A DNA stretch of 64,000 nucleotides from Unio delphinus (GCA_029339505.1 JAQISU010000041.1:8405501-8469500), one strand, 5' to 3'. Shown: positions 21,573 through 36,967, counted from the first letter of the stretch. Notes: generated by a model from the letters alone, not told the origin. Numbers and translations are program-made.

Positions 21573-24500
21573 ATGACAAGGCGGTTAAGCTTGAACCCTA
21601 ATTTGAGTGACGTGATATCGAATCTAGCAGCCGACAGGAATGGACTGGATTCAGTTGCTGCCTTGTTATACATGGATGGAGACAGAAGGACGCCAAGCAA
21701 CAACTTATTAGATCGGTCGTCTTCACGATCTAGAATGGCAGGACCCACCTCAGTCGAGGACGAAGTGAGGAGTCTCTTTAGGTAAAAGATACACGCACGT
21801 TTTGCAACTGAACTTCTGAAGCATCCGCAACATTTGTTTAGAGATAGTATTCTGATTAAGTTAAAATATTTTCATAAGTAGAAAAGTATTTGGTACAGAT
21901 GTGAATTGTCTGCCAAATTTAATCTGTTGGGTTCTGATGATTTTTGAGACCTTTTAATATTTTCCTTAATCAGTACATTTACATTCTTGGTATCTAGAAT
22001 ATCGTCAGGTTTTTCAGATCAGCATCTTCAGAGTTTCCTGAGTTTCAAGAACCTAACACAGTTGAATTATCAGAGACCAGTTACATGTGAGTGCTTCTTT
22101 TAATTTAGAAATTGGTGCATAGTAAATGGTTTTTCCAGAGTATTTATTTTTTAACATATTTGTTCAAAAGTATAAAAAGTAAAATATTCCCAGATGGATA
22201 TATTGAAACAACATCCCACTAATGTACACTTTTCCCTTGATAACTCGAACACAATAGGGTCCAAAAACACAATGAGTTAGTTACAGAGAAGCCAGTGAAA
22301 AAATGAAGAAAGGGGTGCACATCAACAGTATGAAGGTGGTGGTGATGGGTGGTCAAAGTATTTTATAATTGCATGGCAGTAATTGTCATTGATAAACAAA
22401 GTTCATTGCTCTTATGTATTAATTACTTTAATGTTCCTTAAATTATATCTCTGAATGATTGATTGAAACTTTACTTGATGTGGTTTCACACTGTTTTACA
22501 GCCATGACTTTTGTATATGAATATGAATACATTTGAGTGTTTCTGTACAGTCACACGACTCTCAAACTTTATGAATTGACCATAGTCTTAGGGAAATCAA
22601 CCTTAAAATATAAATTTACAAAATTTACCTCTCCTAGTTTATTTCTGTGGGACATCTTATTGTGACGAAACATGTGGCCCCAAGACATCAATATTCTATA
22701 GCATGGACCTCTGTCTAAACAATGGAATATTGATATGCTATAACAAGAGCATCAGCCTACCCTCGGTTCTACCATTTCCAGCTCACTCTTCATTGATTCG
22801 GAGGTGAACATGAGGATTGCCAAGGAAGCAGCAATGATAGCCAGACGGAACCAGAGGGTCTGGAACAATCCCAACCTCAATGAGAAGACCAAACGGCACA
22901 TGTACCAGGCTTGCATGCTCAGCACACTCCTCTGCATCAGTGGGAGATGGACCACCTATGCGAGACGCTAGAGGAAACTCAACGGCTTCCACCAGAGATG
23001 ACTGTGGCACATTCTGAACATGTAGTGGTAGGACAAAAGTACCCAACACAGAGGTTCTGGAACACACTAACATACACAACACGTTCTCCATCCCCATCGA
23101 CAGGTGCATTCATTGGCTCAGCCATGTCAAAAGAATGGACCCAGGCTGCATTCCCAATGACCTGCTATATGGGAAGCTAGAAGAAGGCTCACGACCAACT
23201 GGGCAGACCACTTGACCTGACGCCTAGCTGTCAGTTGGGGTGTTCAAAAAGCCGCGGAAAGATAGGAACATAAAGCAAGCTGAAAAGCGAGTCAGGAAGA
23301 AGGCGAAAGAACAACTCACTCTGGAGCTACACCATCGTCTGTCATAGGTGGATGGATGTCATTGTAGAGTTATTTCATTTACTTTCTTCAAGATTGTTGC
23401 ATAGTGTCTTGCAGCTTTTCTCCTTTGTGCACAAACTAAGAGGTTGGATAGGTCAAGAGTACAGTTCACTTTGATGCAGAAGCTGTTTTTCTTCCATTTT
23501 ACATCTTTTAGGCAGTGTATATGTATCATGATATGGTCAATGTCTCTGTTAGTTTAATGCCATTAATGAACCCTAAGTCAAGTTTTGCAGTATATGCCAT
23601 AAAATACAAAACAATCTGTTGATTTCCTACGTCAAAGGTCGAATTACTTTAAAAATATGGTTTAAAGAAACAATAATTTGAGTTCTGATTTTGCTTATCA
23701 TCACCATGCATTAACAGATACATTGACAGAAGCAATCTTTTACCACACAAGTTATGTTCGTTTTTGTGGACCTTACTCCTGCCTTGTAGAAATATTGCTT
23801 TTGAATATATATATATATAATCCAAATAAACTTTGTTTCTGAAGACATAAAATTGAAATGGGTTTTTAGTATTCTTGAATTTTGATCAACTATATCGTTT
23901 CAGGTCTGATGTCCAGTCCAGTTCTGAAAATCAGCCCTTTACATATGTAACTGAACAAGTTCCGGAAGAAATAGCTCCTAACCAGCAGATGTACGAGTAG
24001 CTTACGCACCCAATCAGAAGGGAGCATATCCTTTTGCAATTGTCTGTCATACATGAATTTGACTTCATGTTATTTAAGGATACTGTAGGTTTTGTGCATA
24101 AATGTGAAGATAAGACAAGAACTGCATATAATTGGAAATTATGCTAATTTTATTGCAAAATATTGCAGTGTTCATAAAAACTTAATTCACACCTTGAAAT
24201 CAAATCTACGTGCATTTAATGCTTGCAAAAAAGCAGCAGAATTCCACATTGCTTAACTTCCAACAAGTTTTAATTAATTAATTAATTATCAATTAGTTAG
24301 ACCTATTAATCTTCTTGTTCTTTTGTGTAAGCTGAATAGTAACATGAATTAGTATTCTTTGGTTGGCCTGGATTATATTTTTATTTTAGAGTAAATCAAT
24401 GCCAGGTGAAATCAAGTGTATACTCTATGTTGATTTACCACCAAATAAACTTTGTGATATGTTTTTACTGTATATTTAAATTATTTGAAGAAATGTAGAG

Positions 24501-27500
24501 ATGCCATAACATTTATTTTGTTTAAGATACTATAAAATGTGCTTACACTTTTAACTTTTAAGATTTCCTTTTCATGAGAAAACTGCTGAACTAGAAATTC
24601 AACAAAATTTTTACTTCATGTTAGTTTTTAGTTAAAATTTATAATCATTACTTAGCATACTATCTTAGGATATATAAGTGAAATTAAAACAATAAATATG
24701 TCATAATGAGACTCCAATAAATACTAAATAGTTAATAGTTCTCCTTAAAAATGCATATTTAAAACACCTTGAGCATAGTTAAACATAGCCTAATAAGGGT
24801 TCAGATACATTTAATAAATAAGAAACTAACAATGAAATTTAGTACCTCTTGGTGTGCAAGTAAACTGGCATTGAAATCTTTAAAATCCTAATACAGCATT
24901 ATGGGACAGATAGTAACTCAGGCATAATAGTCAGTAAATCACTGATCAAATAAAGTGAAACTTGAACAGAGCTTATGTTAGTGAAAAATCTTATTTTTGA
25001 GGAGTAAGTATGCCAAAGACAATACCTGTGAGTTGTTTTTTCACTTTTCTTGATATGTATGTACCCTGATTGTGCACAATTTTGGTGCATAGATTTCTTT
25101 CTTGCAGTTTTGCTACCGTCTGTCTACAGTTTTATGTTCTTGAAGGGCTTACCATTTAACTGTTGTTATAAAAAGTTGAATTAATAGCTTTTATAATCTT
25201 AAAACTTTCTGACCAGTGTCTCACGTCTTTTAATACTTTTTTAATGCAGTGAATCCTTGGTGGAGATCCTCAGCAAACTTGAATCCAAAGTTACTACAAG
25301 TCGCAAGAACATTGTAAATGTTCACAGAGATAATGTTTTGGATGGTGGTTTTAGAGCATTTGGACGAAAAAGCTTTGACATGTGGCATGAGCTTGATGTG
25401 AAGTTCTCAGGCGAAGATGGTATTGATGCTGGTGGACCACAGCGTGAATTTATGCGCCTTGCCCTCAGGGCCATTAAGGAGCTACCAATATTTAGTGGTC
25501 CAGACAATGCAAAAATGCTCGTCCTAGATTATAAGTGTATGAATACTTTTTTAATGTGGTATATTGTCACTGACCTCCATATAAGTCCGATGTGATCCAT
25601 AAAAAAGAAGTTCAATGTTCGTATCCATTTTCCATTTTGACTTTTAATATAGAAAGACAAATAATTGTCCTAAAGAGCAGTGAAGTATTATTGGTAATTT
25701 ACAGTAATATGCAGTTTAAAGTGTGCAGGCATACAAATCTGCTCATGGTATTTAATCGACATATGTCTATATGATCTGTTCAGCTGCACATTTTGCGTTT
25801 TTAACTCACCTGGCTGTAAGGCTAATTGAGCTTATGGCAGTTATGTCTATTTAATTTGCATTGTTAGTTTGTTTTTGTATTCTTTTAAAAATATTTCTTT
25901 ATGTGCTAGACTTAACCTTGTCAGAATCAAGTTTATTTTCTACTTTACATGAATTATTTTTTTAAAAATATTTTATTCTGTAAACAATTAATACATAGCT
26001 ACATTGTTCTCAAGAAATATATATTTATAATATATAGTAATATCAAGATCATTATGAATAGAAGTAAACATGTTTATTTTGGTCTGGATTTAGGTTTTTA
26101 TGATTCTCCTATAATTTACCTGGTGTACCTGACATTGTATAGGTTATTGATTATAAATTTAATAACAGGCTGCTAATTTTAGTTAACAATTTTTGGTGAA
26201 CATTAAGAACAATCTAGAAGGTTGTTTTCCATTAAGTAATGTTTTTTATTTATGAAGAAAATATTAATTGTGTCCTAAGATCATGTAGAAGACGATATAA
26301 TCTTGTTACTGGAAATAATATTCATTCATGCTTAAGATCTAGCCGAATCAACTTGTATTATTGTTGTGTTCAGTGTTCATTTGGGTTGGAATTCATTTCT
26401 TAAAATTAGTAAGTATAGTGATTATTTTCTTTGGAAATGCAGACAGCTCATAAAATAAATTAATATTCTTGTAAGAGAGACATTAGCTGGGATTTATTCT
26501 GAATTCAAATCTGGAATTATACCATGTTGGCACATCAGCATTACAGAGGTCATCACAGACACATGAACACTTAAGCATTGGACTTCATTTGGATTTAAAG
26601 TTAATCGAAACTTTACATTATCAGGACTTGTGTGCGTAATTCAATGATTATTTAGGGATTTATTTCACAATAACATAAATTCTTTTTTTCCATTTTTCGT
26701 TTTTTATTTCAGGGAAATTCGGGGAAATATTTGTTGAATTTTACAATGCTTGTTGCTTTTCACTCATTTTTGTTACTTATTATAAGAGCATATGCTTGTA
26801 TCATAATGTGAATCAAGGAAATGTTTCAACAAACAATAATGCACAATGAGTGAGACACAATTACATTATTTTATGCTCAAATATAGTTTCTATACAGGAC
26901 TGTATTTTTTTTCTTCAATTTACATTTGACACATTAACCAGGGTCTGATTTGCTTGTTCAGCTGAGTACTCCAAACTGACTGTATTGATTTAGGTCTTAA
27001 GGCACATGATGCAAAAACATATCTTGGTCTCTGTAGTTAGACCTAACCGTGACATGAGTATATATGGGTTATGGTCCAGCACCAACTGAGCAGTTTCTCA
27101 TTTATCAAAATTATGTAATTTCTGCTTTGAAAACAAAACACTTGGCAAATATGTAAACAAGATCATAAAAAACATCCTTACATTTAGCCTTTCAAACCTG
27201 GTGCAAATGCAGTTGATATAACATGATATATTACCAATCTTTCTAAATGATATTAAAGCATCCAGGTTAATTCACAAACGCAGATAACCTTAAATGTAAC
27301 CACTCCTCCCAGACTAATTCTAGTATAAAAATATTTTAATGTCAAAATGATGTTCATCCAAACTTAAAAAATTGACATCATTACTATAATTTTTATTTTA
27401 TTATTTTCCAGGTTTAACTAAATGTACATACTACAAAGCAGGGCAAATGTTGGCCTATTTCATTATACACAGAGGGCCAAGTCCAAACTTTATCAGTCAT

Positions 27501-30500
27501 ACCCTTTACATGGCATTAGCTGAGGGTATTGCATCCATTCAGCCAACTCCCAATGAGATTTGTGATTATGAGCTGCGTGAGCAAGTGGAAGCGGTATACA
27601 TTTTTGTAATAATAATTTGTAGAATTTACAAAGTATCCTTGCACCAAGAAAAGGATCGAGTACACCTGAGCTAAATTCCTTTATATCTTTAAATATTGTT
27701 ATTGCAAAGCTGTAGAATATCAATAATTACTATGCAAGTAAAAGTTCTATGTCACAGCAAACTAATTATTTTTGGAACTATGGGACCAGTCTATGTGTGG
27801 TTATATATGAAGTATTTTATTTCAAATTGTATTTTTTCTCAAAGAAAAAGGAACACAGCACATCAGTTTAATTGATACATAGGTTTCCTCTTGGACAGAT
27901 AGTTCATAGAATGTAAGTGTGTTATGCCGATCCTACCAAACATTAGCATTATAGTCAATGGGAACAGAATTAGCTGTATGTGCCAATATGTAAGACACTT
28001 TTATGATGCAAATAATAAAATGCAAGTCTTCGTCTTTTAGAAAATGTTATGCATATAATACAGGACACAACAATTTCAAATAAAGAACGAAGTGGGGAAC
28101 AGTGAGAAGATGAAGAATTGCTTCCAGTAAAAGGTTTATGTACTTCAGATTTGATCTTCTACATGTTCAATTTATTGTCATTATTGCTATTTTGTTGTTA
28201 TAGCCACCATCACTTAAATTAGTGCACAAATGTGACTCTTGAGTGGGCTGTGGCTGTGTGTTACAAAATGCCTAAATATCACCAGATTTCAGTGTGATGC
28301 ATCAAATTCTCTATTGTAAATAAGTTAATATTGAGAAAAGAGAAAATGCTAAAATATAAATATTTAAAGGTTAAAAATATATGGAGCTATACTTAATTGA
28401 TATTAAACTTTATTGCAGATAGCTGCTGCTTCCAATGAAGAGGATTTCAAGGCAGCTGTTTTTAAAGCAGTAGAATAAATCAACCTTGCTGGATGCATGA
28501 GTCTAACTTTGCATTTTAATCAAGATGGGCAAACTACATTAGTGAAATCCTTGACAAAATTTGTGGTTTGTGACAGAATACAGTCACCATTTGAACAGTA
28601 AGTAACGTACTAGGAAAGTAATTAATTATCATGAATGAATGAATTAATTACCCCCATTGAGATACAATCTCTGCTGTAAACCATATTTCAGCAACTATGA
28701 CTGCTAAGTTACACCTTAAATAAATTTGCTGTAAACACAAATATCAGATTCTTGAGAATGCACAACTTAATGGTTGAAATGCATTAATGTAATGTTAGGT
28801 AGCTGATGTGTACCTCAAGGGTATTTGAATATTTCTAGTTTCCTATGCTATTACCAGTTGATTCAGGGTATGCATTTTTCAGGCTTGTACAATGGTTAGT
28901 AATGTGGCTTTCTTGATATTTTTACATTTAATTGAATATTTGCATACATGCATTTCATTTGCATTGAGACCTGTCAGACACCTCTACAAAATATACACGA
29001 GTACACAGAAGATATTATGCTTAGGATATTAATAATTTTTTTATATTATGAATTTTAAAGTTTGGGTAGTCAAATTCTAGGACTAATTTCTAATCTCCAC
29101 TTCTAATGTTTTCTAAGTCCATTGCAAGGTTTAAATGTTTCTTATTACATAGTCTGTATAGTGTTCTTAAAGTATGCCCAGTTTCATATTCTGGATATCC
29201 CAGTATGTTAAGTATCACTTTATGTGATTCTGATTTGTCTCAATAAGGCCATGAAATTATTGTGGAAAATTCTCTTTACTGATTGGCTGTGATCATAGGA
29301 ACACTTTCTGAACCCTGCCTGTAGGAATTGTTGTTTTCAATAAACAATTTTTTCTAACTTGACTGAAGGAAGGGAATGGGGAAATGGTCTCATCTGTTTG
29401 AATACCACCAATGTACTCCCACAGGAATTTGTTATGTTATGATTGAAAATATTGTCATCTGAAAAATGTTGTGAAACCCCAATACAAGAACCAGAACAAG
29501 AAGCGAAAACAAGGGTATTGCTCATTCTGGTGTTTAGGATGGGGGTGGAAGGGTGGTATATCTGTAATATATTATCTACCCGATATACAAGTGTGGTTTA
29601 AATGTTAAGTTGCACAAGTAAATAAACTCACCTCTGTTCACAGAATAATGTGGACATAAACCGGTCTCCCAACTGACAGAATTTTTCCAACCACACCACA
29701 TTTACGAGGCAAATATGTGATGCAAATCTAACTCAGAAAGAAATTTGTTTACGTCTTCTGTACAGTCTAATGTTCCAAATCAAATACTGCAAATATCAGT
29801 CCACAAATACATTACAATAAATATGGAAATTTCTGCATCAAGCAGTCCTTTCAGATGAATCTCAGAACAATGTATTGTTTTATTGTGAAAGCGACATTTT
29901 AGGGTGAACATGGACTCTTACTGGTACAGTGTACCATATCAAACAATCTGACATATTTATTTGACATTCTGTGTCGAAAAATGAATTTGTCATTATACAA
30001 TGTTATGTTTATTAAGATGGATACTTGTTCTTTGATTTATAGTTTGTGAACAAGTATAATCTACTTTTACTACTTCAAATAGGATCGGGATTTTTGTGTA
30101 CATACTAGAAATGAAAGGTGCCGATTCTGCCGGAATATCCAGAATTATTCATTGTTCATTTTATGTACATAATTGCAGCTTGTTTGAAAACTGTGATAAG
30201 GAGAATTTCAAATGGGAAATGATTTGATAAAGGCTCACAAAAGCTGGACTTGTTCAACTCATTTCATAAATTCACTATTAAATCATTACCCATTTGAGAC
30301 CCTCTTTGTCTGTCTATGACTGGTAGGAGCCTGCATGCTACTTAATATTGTCCATTCTGGACACTTAGATTAAGTGTTCTGTGTGGTGCATCCATGTTCC
30401 ATACAAACATTTCCTGTATTTTCTTAATTTATGTGTTTTAGATTTGAGAATGGACTTCAGACCATGGGTTTAGTTGATGAAATAAAGAAAAACAAGAAGC

Positions 30501-31892
30501 AGTGGAAGGAGGTTTTCATTTTCACCATAAAGCCTCTTGATGCTTTGCAGTTGGATAACATGTTTGATGTGAAGTGGTCGACTGAAGGAAGTAACCGGAA
30601 ACGCATAGAGGAGAGAATATTAGTGTACTGGAGAGATTTCTTACAAGATTTAGAAGGTACAATTTTAACATGTATAGAAAATATTGCAGCTGTAAGCAAG
30701 TACAAGTTTTTGAAAAAGAGCTATTAAAATCTCGCATGTCTTTATACCTAGAAATAATGATTCGACGGCAGTAAAACAAGGCTTGAAAAAAGCTTTGTTA
30801 AACCTGTTGGCTTTTTTAGACCACATTCTCAGCGCATCAGTACAATTGCTCTTTAATGTTGTTATCTCTGCAAACATAATTCTTTACCAAAGTAGCACCT
30901 GAGCTTCAGCAGAAGAGTTTGTTTTATAGGGCAGCATATACTGCAGACATGTGCAACTTCCTTCAGGGCACATATGGTATGATTTTTAAATGTACCAATA
31001 TGGTGTAAAACTATGATAAAACCCGGTCTTGGTCCAGATGTGGCCTGCAGGCTAGAAAATCCCGATATACCAGTTTTGCTAGCCAAGGATCATTGATTAA
31101 CTTCATTCCACATTAGCCATGTCATATTTTGCTGGTTCAACTGGTGTTTTAAACAAGTGCCCATAGCAAGCAGTTTGTAAGTTAACCAGTGAGATAACCC
31201 GTTTGGTATTCAGTAACTTGATTTGCAGTATGTTCCAAGTCATTAACTTGGAATTAAAATTTGCTTTCAGTGTTAAAGTTTGAGACACTTATCTATGACT
31301 GTCATTTTCCTTACAACTACTAAATGTAAATTTATGAATCTGTTTAGATAAGATTCAGTTGCATCCAATCAGACAATGGGGCAGTATATACTGTTTCAGC
31401 TAAATATTGCAAATATTGATGTGGGACAAAGTAGTTTGATAAAATATTCGATAGTGGGGATGTTTATATGGTTATAATGTCTGATTTTGTGCTAAATATT
31501 CCATCATAGTAATGCAAGATCTCCTGTTGTGAAATGCTTATAAACTGCATATCTGTATTTAATAATTACAGCAGCCTCTTTGACAGCCAAGTGTAAAAAT
31601 ATTTTGTTTTGTCTTAGAAGGTCAAGGAGAAGTGTCTGTGACTCTAAAGGATCTTCTTGCTTTCACAACTGGAGCAGATGAGGTGCCTGCACTAGGATTC
31701 AACTTGCCTCTTCAGCTGTTCTTTACACACCCAGAGGACCTACAAGATGTGGCACAGTGCTATACTGCAGGGTTTCCATATGCAAACACCTGTACTATGG
31801 AGCTGAAGATTCCAGTAGTAAATGACTACAATACATTCCAAAGGAATATGGCGGCTGCTATTTCTATGACAGTTACATTCACAAATCAGTGA
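21573..31892 (+). CDS. HECT-domain E3 ubiquitin ligase gene (G2E3-like), eight exons, possibly disrupted
   Basis: HECT ligases accept ubiquitin on a C-lobe cysteine and pass it to substrates. The exons I infer from GT/AG sites and phase are 21,573-21,781, 22,018-22,086, 23,904-23,990, 25,250-25,534, 27,412-27,593, 28,419-28,597, 30,442-30,656 and 31,618-31,892, about 500 codons. Exon 4 has the N-lobe motif GEDGIDAGGPQREF, exon 5 HRGPSPNFIS, and exon 8 ends the C lobe with FTTGADEVPALGF and the catalytic TCTMELKIP. The first three exons are short, polar and probably disordered; no PHD/RING fingers are seen. All phases agree except exon 4 to 5 (off by one base), and exon 6 has an in-frame TAA at 28,476. 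This copy may be a pseudogene. ATG 21,573 is the first plausible start; upstream exons are not excluded. Confidence 0.82.
22760..23345 (+). mobile_element. LINE reverse transcriptase C-terminal fragment
   Basis: Inside intron 2 of the HECT gene. Readable pieces include LGSTISSS, KEAAMIARRNQRVWNN and MYQACMLSTLL, then WTTYAR. This is the typical C-terminal region of a non-LTR retrotransposon polyprotein after the reverse transcriptase core, here with multiple stops and frameshifts. A basic KQAEKRVRKKAKEQ-like tail follows at about 23,270. Long decayed. Confidence 0.75.
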
Positions 31893-34589
31893 ATATTAAA
31901 CCAAAAGTACCAATAATAAACAATAAAGGTGCAAAATGCTTGTGCTTCAATATAGACCTTTGAAAAAAACACTTTCTATAAATAATTACAAATGACAAGT
32001 GTACATTTTGTAGCAATCATAGAAATACTAACTTTGATATGTACAAAACATTTGGACATGTACAAAGATAAATACAGAGCAAGTGTCATCATATTTTAAA
32101 GTGTAATCAGCTCCATGAAAATTTTAGGTTTGGATTTATTAACAAATAATCAGCTGCTCAGGTACTAATTTTTATTTTCTTTCTGGAATTTTGTATATAT
32201 GGTTGTAGAATGAAAGATTAAATGCATTATCTGAAGACTGAGATATTCTCAGAAGGTTGTTAAAACTACTATGAAAGTGAAAGGTACATTTCATATGGGA
32301 TACCTTAAAGAAAACACGTGTAATCATGAATTATTTACCAAAATATGACTACAAAAATGAAAATTGGGCACATGTATGTACAAGAAAAGAGTATCCCCCT
32401 GTTGTAGTTATCTTTATTTCTCCTTTGGACTCTTTCCTCTATCCTTCCCTCTTTCTGTATACAAATAAAATTTATAATATTCTCATAAGCAAGACATTGT
32501 TAAGTTTACCGTTGTATTGACTATTGCACCTTTTATATTTTGTGATGTTCCTTACATAACATGTATAACCATCGTGGTCAGGTTTCCTTAAGTGCTTCTC
32601 AGTTTTTATTGTTAATAGGAACAAGACATAGCATTAAGTAGCACCTGCATGGTGACCTTCAGGTTAAGGTCATATTGTGCAACCATTGTTGTGTGCTCAA
32701 AAGTTATGCCACATTTTTCTCATGTTTACTTCAGTTTGTCAAGGATTATTTATCATATGCATCATACATGGATGGATGTTGATGAATGTAACATATTTAA
32801 CAGATCAAGTAAGATTTATACAGCATTGACATCAATTTCATTTTGCATTTATGTTAGCTTAAGTCATTTTTCATTTTAGAGTTTTGCATTGAGTTGGTAG
32901 CTGGATATTTGTATTCAGTGAACATGTCTGAAGTTTGACTCGCTAAAAAACTGTATGAATGTTTCCATGAACATGGTACAATGACATGCAAGCTACTTTA
33001 TTTGTACACTAGCTTTGCTATCTTCTTACAGCTTCATTTGTTCTATTTATGAAAAATATTAAAAATGCTTAATACAACCAAGTCATAACAGTCAATTATG
33101 TCATCATCCTATGACTTGTATTTTCATAATTTGAAATGAAAGCTATTGTTATATATTAAATAATACAAAAGCCAAATCTTTTTTTGTGTTTACAACCCCC
33201 CCCCCCCCCCCCATCCCATACATTTTTAGGTGGAAAATAGTATCCAACAGGTTTGACAGTGTCTCTCCCATCACGTTCGCCCATCTCAAATTGATATCAG
33301 CCAATTAATTTATGAAGTACTCCATGAATTGAAACTAACTTAGCACTTAAAAACTTAATTGATAAAACATGGTAAAATTACATTGTGTATATGTTATACA
33401 AATTTCTTTTGTTTTACTTAGGTTTTTGTGTACTACCTAACGGTCGCTTAATGACTTATTTAACACCAACCTTGATTGTATACTGCTGTAAACAGAGAAG
33501 TCCCTGCAAAGCAAATTAATTTGTGAAATCTGGCTCCATTATTGAACCGGAGCAGGCCTGTAGGTATTATCACTTGTCTAAAAACATTTTTGTGGCTTTT
33601 ATACTGTTCCAGTTGTCAATACCTAGCAGTCATGTACCAAAAATTCATATTTATTACCAGTCATTAATCTGATTTTTTTTTAACAGTTGAAAGATTTCAT
33701 GGATTGAAGCAAAATTTGGTACAATATTTAAATTACATCTACTTAAAAGTCAATTATCAACACTTAAAATGTAATTTTAAAGGATGTATTGCTCCTGTTG
33801 AGACTTGTGTTGCTCCATGTTGCCTTTGATTGCACAATTTTGGTTATTTAATATGAATGCAAGTATTCATTCCATGTATTTCTTAAAGAACTGCTTCAAC
33901 ATTGATCGGGATCTAAATATGTAAGGAAATAAATAGTAGACTGCAATTATGAGAAGTTTATTTTCAGGAAAAAATTATAGATCTTAATAGAATGTGTTTG
34001 TAACAGAATTGTTACCGAGAGGATGGTGGATTAAATGAACAACACAAACACAATATGTGAAAGAAAATATAAATTTATGAAATAAATTATTAATGAAAAA
34101 TAATGATTATCAACTCAATAACTCATGCGTTCAACCCACAATTACAATCACAACCATTCACAATACATGATTAAATTAAATATTAATACAAAATAAAACA
34201 CAAATACAAAGGAATCTCCTGGACTATACACAGATCCAAGGAACCTTTGCAAAAGTTGTATTACCCCAAGTATAAATCACGATAACAAATACAAAAACAT
34301 CCAACTATACTATCGCACGAATGGATTGCGACAACTAGCACGAACATATACATGTATTTAATCAAGTTGCTAGCTTTTATTGAGATTGATGCAATCCCTT
34401 GAAATACTATTGTGATTTGAAGTAGCTATGTAAATACAACAATGTATTCAATTGTACTACAATTGCAACACACGCGTGTCTCGACCCTGTATAACCGTAC
34501 GATTCACCAACAGTTGAATCGCCGCCCAGTTTCCCCAGTTGAATCGCCGCCCAGTTTGCCACCACGCGACATGCATTATAAACAAAAAA

Positions 34590-34627
<38 letters not shown>

Positions 34628-36673
34628 AATAATAATAAAAAAAAAAATTTCTTCACTATTAATCTTATATCAATCTCCCCCCTTCTTACCCATGTACACC
34701 ACCTATTACCCCCACACACCATAAACACATAATCCTAAGGCCCCTTTTATAACCACTCCCAAACTAAACATATCCCCAATTAGCAGAATACTACCCCACC
34801 CCACAATAAAATACAGAAACTAACCCCCCACAATACCATAGACACCTGACCCCCTACACGCCAATCCTAAGCCATTATATCTCCAACATCCAAATTGCCT
34901 TTAAACCCTGAAATACAGACTCTCATACACACCCCCCAAAACGAAATGGAAATAAAACATAACTCATTCAACTGGAAATTCCCCCCCCCCCCCATTACAT
35001 TATACCCCCCCAAATACAACATAGTACACCCCCCCCCCCCACGCCGATCCTAAGTTATTATCTACTCGACCTCAAAACTGCTTTAAAACTACCATACATA
35101 CTCCCCACACTGAACTAATACGCCATAAATCTAGCAGTAGTAACTTGATACCTCAGCAGACGACACGAGCTGATAACGTCTACGCCCGCGGCAAACCACC
35201 ATGTACAGGACTTTATGAATGAACGTATATTATTATTTCCCACGTTTGAAAACAATATCGTAATAGCCCTACTAACACATGGCAATTATCACAACACGTG
35301 GCATGCTTCACCAAACATTAAACAGGCTGAAGCCGAGACTAGACTGACTCCCACCCCCCACCCCCCCAAAAAAAACATCACATAGAAACTAGCGAAACAA
35401 GATACTTTCAACACAAATTAGAACACTGATAACTGAAAAACAATACAGAAACAAAATAAAGTGTTGGAACATTATATTCTCGGGGGCAAACTCTCCAAAA
35501 CAAATTAAAAACAAAACAACCCCCCCCCCCCCACTCACCCCAACGCGACTTTACACATAATGATTACTTCATAATACTCATCAATACATGACTTTAAATA
35601 TAATAAGCATTTAAATCCAAGTTACACTAAAAGTAACGAAACAAGATATTTAAAACACTGATAAATGAAATACAATACAAAAACAAATTACAGTCTTAGA
35701 ATCTTATATTCTCTAGCGAAATCTCCAAAATCAATTAGAACCCTCATACATAATAATTATCTAATAAAAACTTATTATAAACATAGATAAACAATTTGCA
35801 CGATATATGAAAATAGTCATAATAATTACATGAACCAAAAGCAAATATAGTACTCACAAACACATGATTTTAAACATAATAAGTATTTAAATAAAAAGCA
35901 TCCTACAATCATTTCAATCAATTTAAACTTACAAAAATAACTTACTTTAACCTGAACACATAGATAAAGCACACTAACTCTTTATCTTGTCCAAACGAAG
36001 AGTAGTATCCAAACACTAAAACAGCCTCCCCCCCCCCAGCCCCAATACTACTAAAAACAATAATTATTGCAAGAAATAATTCTTCATATCACTTTTCCAA
36101 GAATTTTTGCAGATAAACTACTCATACAGTGCGTGAATTTTAAACCACCCCCACCCCCACATGGACATAGTCACAGCGAAAAGTCACTCAAACTGTTGGC
36201 TACCGGGTTAACTGCCGTAGGGCTGCTATAATCTTCCGGACGTACCACCTCTTCCCTCGTCGGTTGAGGTGGACACCATGCATAAATAGTATTATCATGG
36301 GATGGACCTTTCAGGTAAGACGAAGGATGCTGACTATGTTGACCTTAGTTTGAATCTCTTTTTCGGTTGGATGGGGAAAAGATTAATTGTGTTTACAAAC
36401 CCAGAAATTGATTTGTTCATCAGGTTTAGCCCAGTATATTCCAATGCTGTATTATTTTGGGCTCCATTGTTGCAGTAAATTAGGATTTCTGATTAATTTT
36501 TGACATGCCATCTAGTGATTGTTTATAAATGAAAAGCTGTAGCAAATAAGGATCCAAATATATATGGTAGCGAATTGGACAAAAATTTATAAAATGTTGC
36601 TTATGATCATAATTATTGTACATATACAGGGCATACAATAACTGTTAAACCTTCTTGAAATCACTCCTATTTC

Positions 36674-36676
<3 letters not shown>
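31893..36676. other. Non-coding interior of the HECT unit
   Basis: No conserved gene. It contains poly-C runs (33,198-33,212 and others), an AT run at 34,593-34,622 and a long G-depleted stretch (about 34,040-36,130). Two CCCAGTT...GAATCGCCG copies lie in tandem at 34,514-34,556. Confidence 0.55.
34040..36130. other. G-depleted, C/A-rich strand-asymmetric tract
   Basis: The + strand has very few G residues and repeated C homopolymers (about 34,980-34,994, 35,030-35,040, 35,520-35,532 and 36,028-36,036). No reading frame accounts for this. The equivalent G-rich strand could fold or form R-loops. Confidence 0.6.
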
Positions 36677-36733
<57 letters not shown>

Positions 36734-36912
36734 TTTGTATTTCTTTACCTACATTCTATTTAAAATTAATAAGTTAACTATTAGTTATTTTAATTAAAAC
36801 TACAACAGGAAACACATTTTTGGTCTCAGATTTACCGATGAAGGCCGTATCAGTGTTGTTTATATGCATCTTGTCAATTTTAAATACATTCACACATACT
36901 GCACCAAATTTA

Positions 36913-36967
<55 letters not shown>
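36677..36967. repeat. Two (AAT)n microsatellites
   Basis: Runs at about 36,677-36,733 and 36,914-36,967, separated by 180 bp. Confidence 0.96.

Noticed and set aside
30457..31288. Minus-strand frames in and around HECT exon 7
   Set aside because: Antisense to a well-supported exon or in intron sequence, without motifs.
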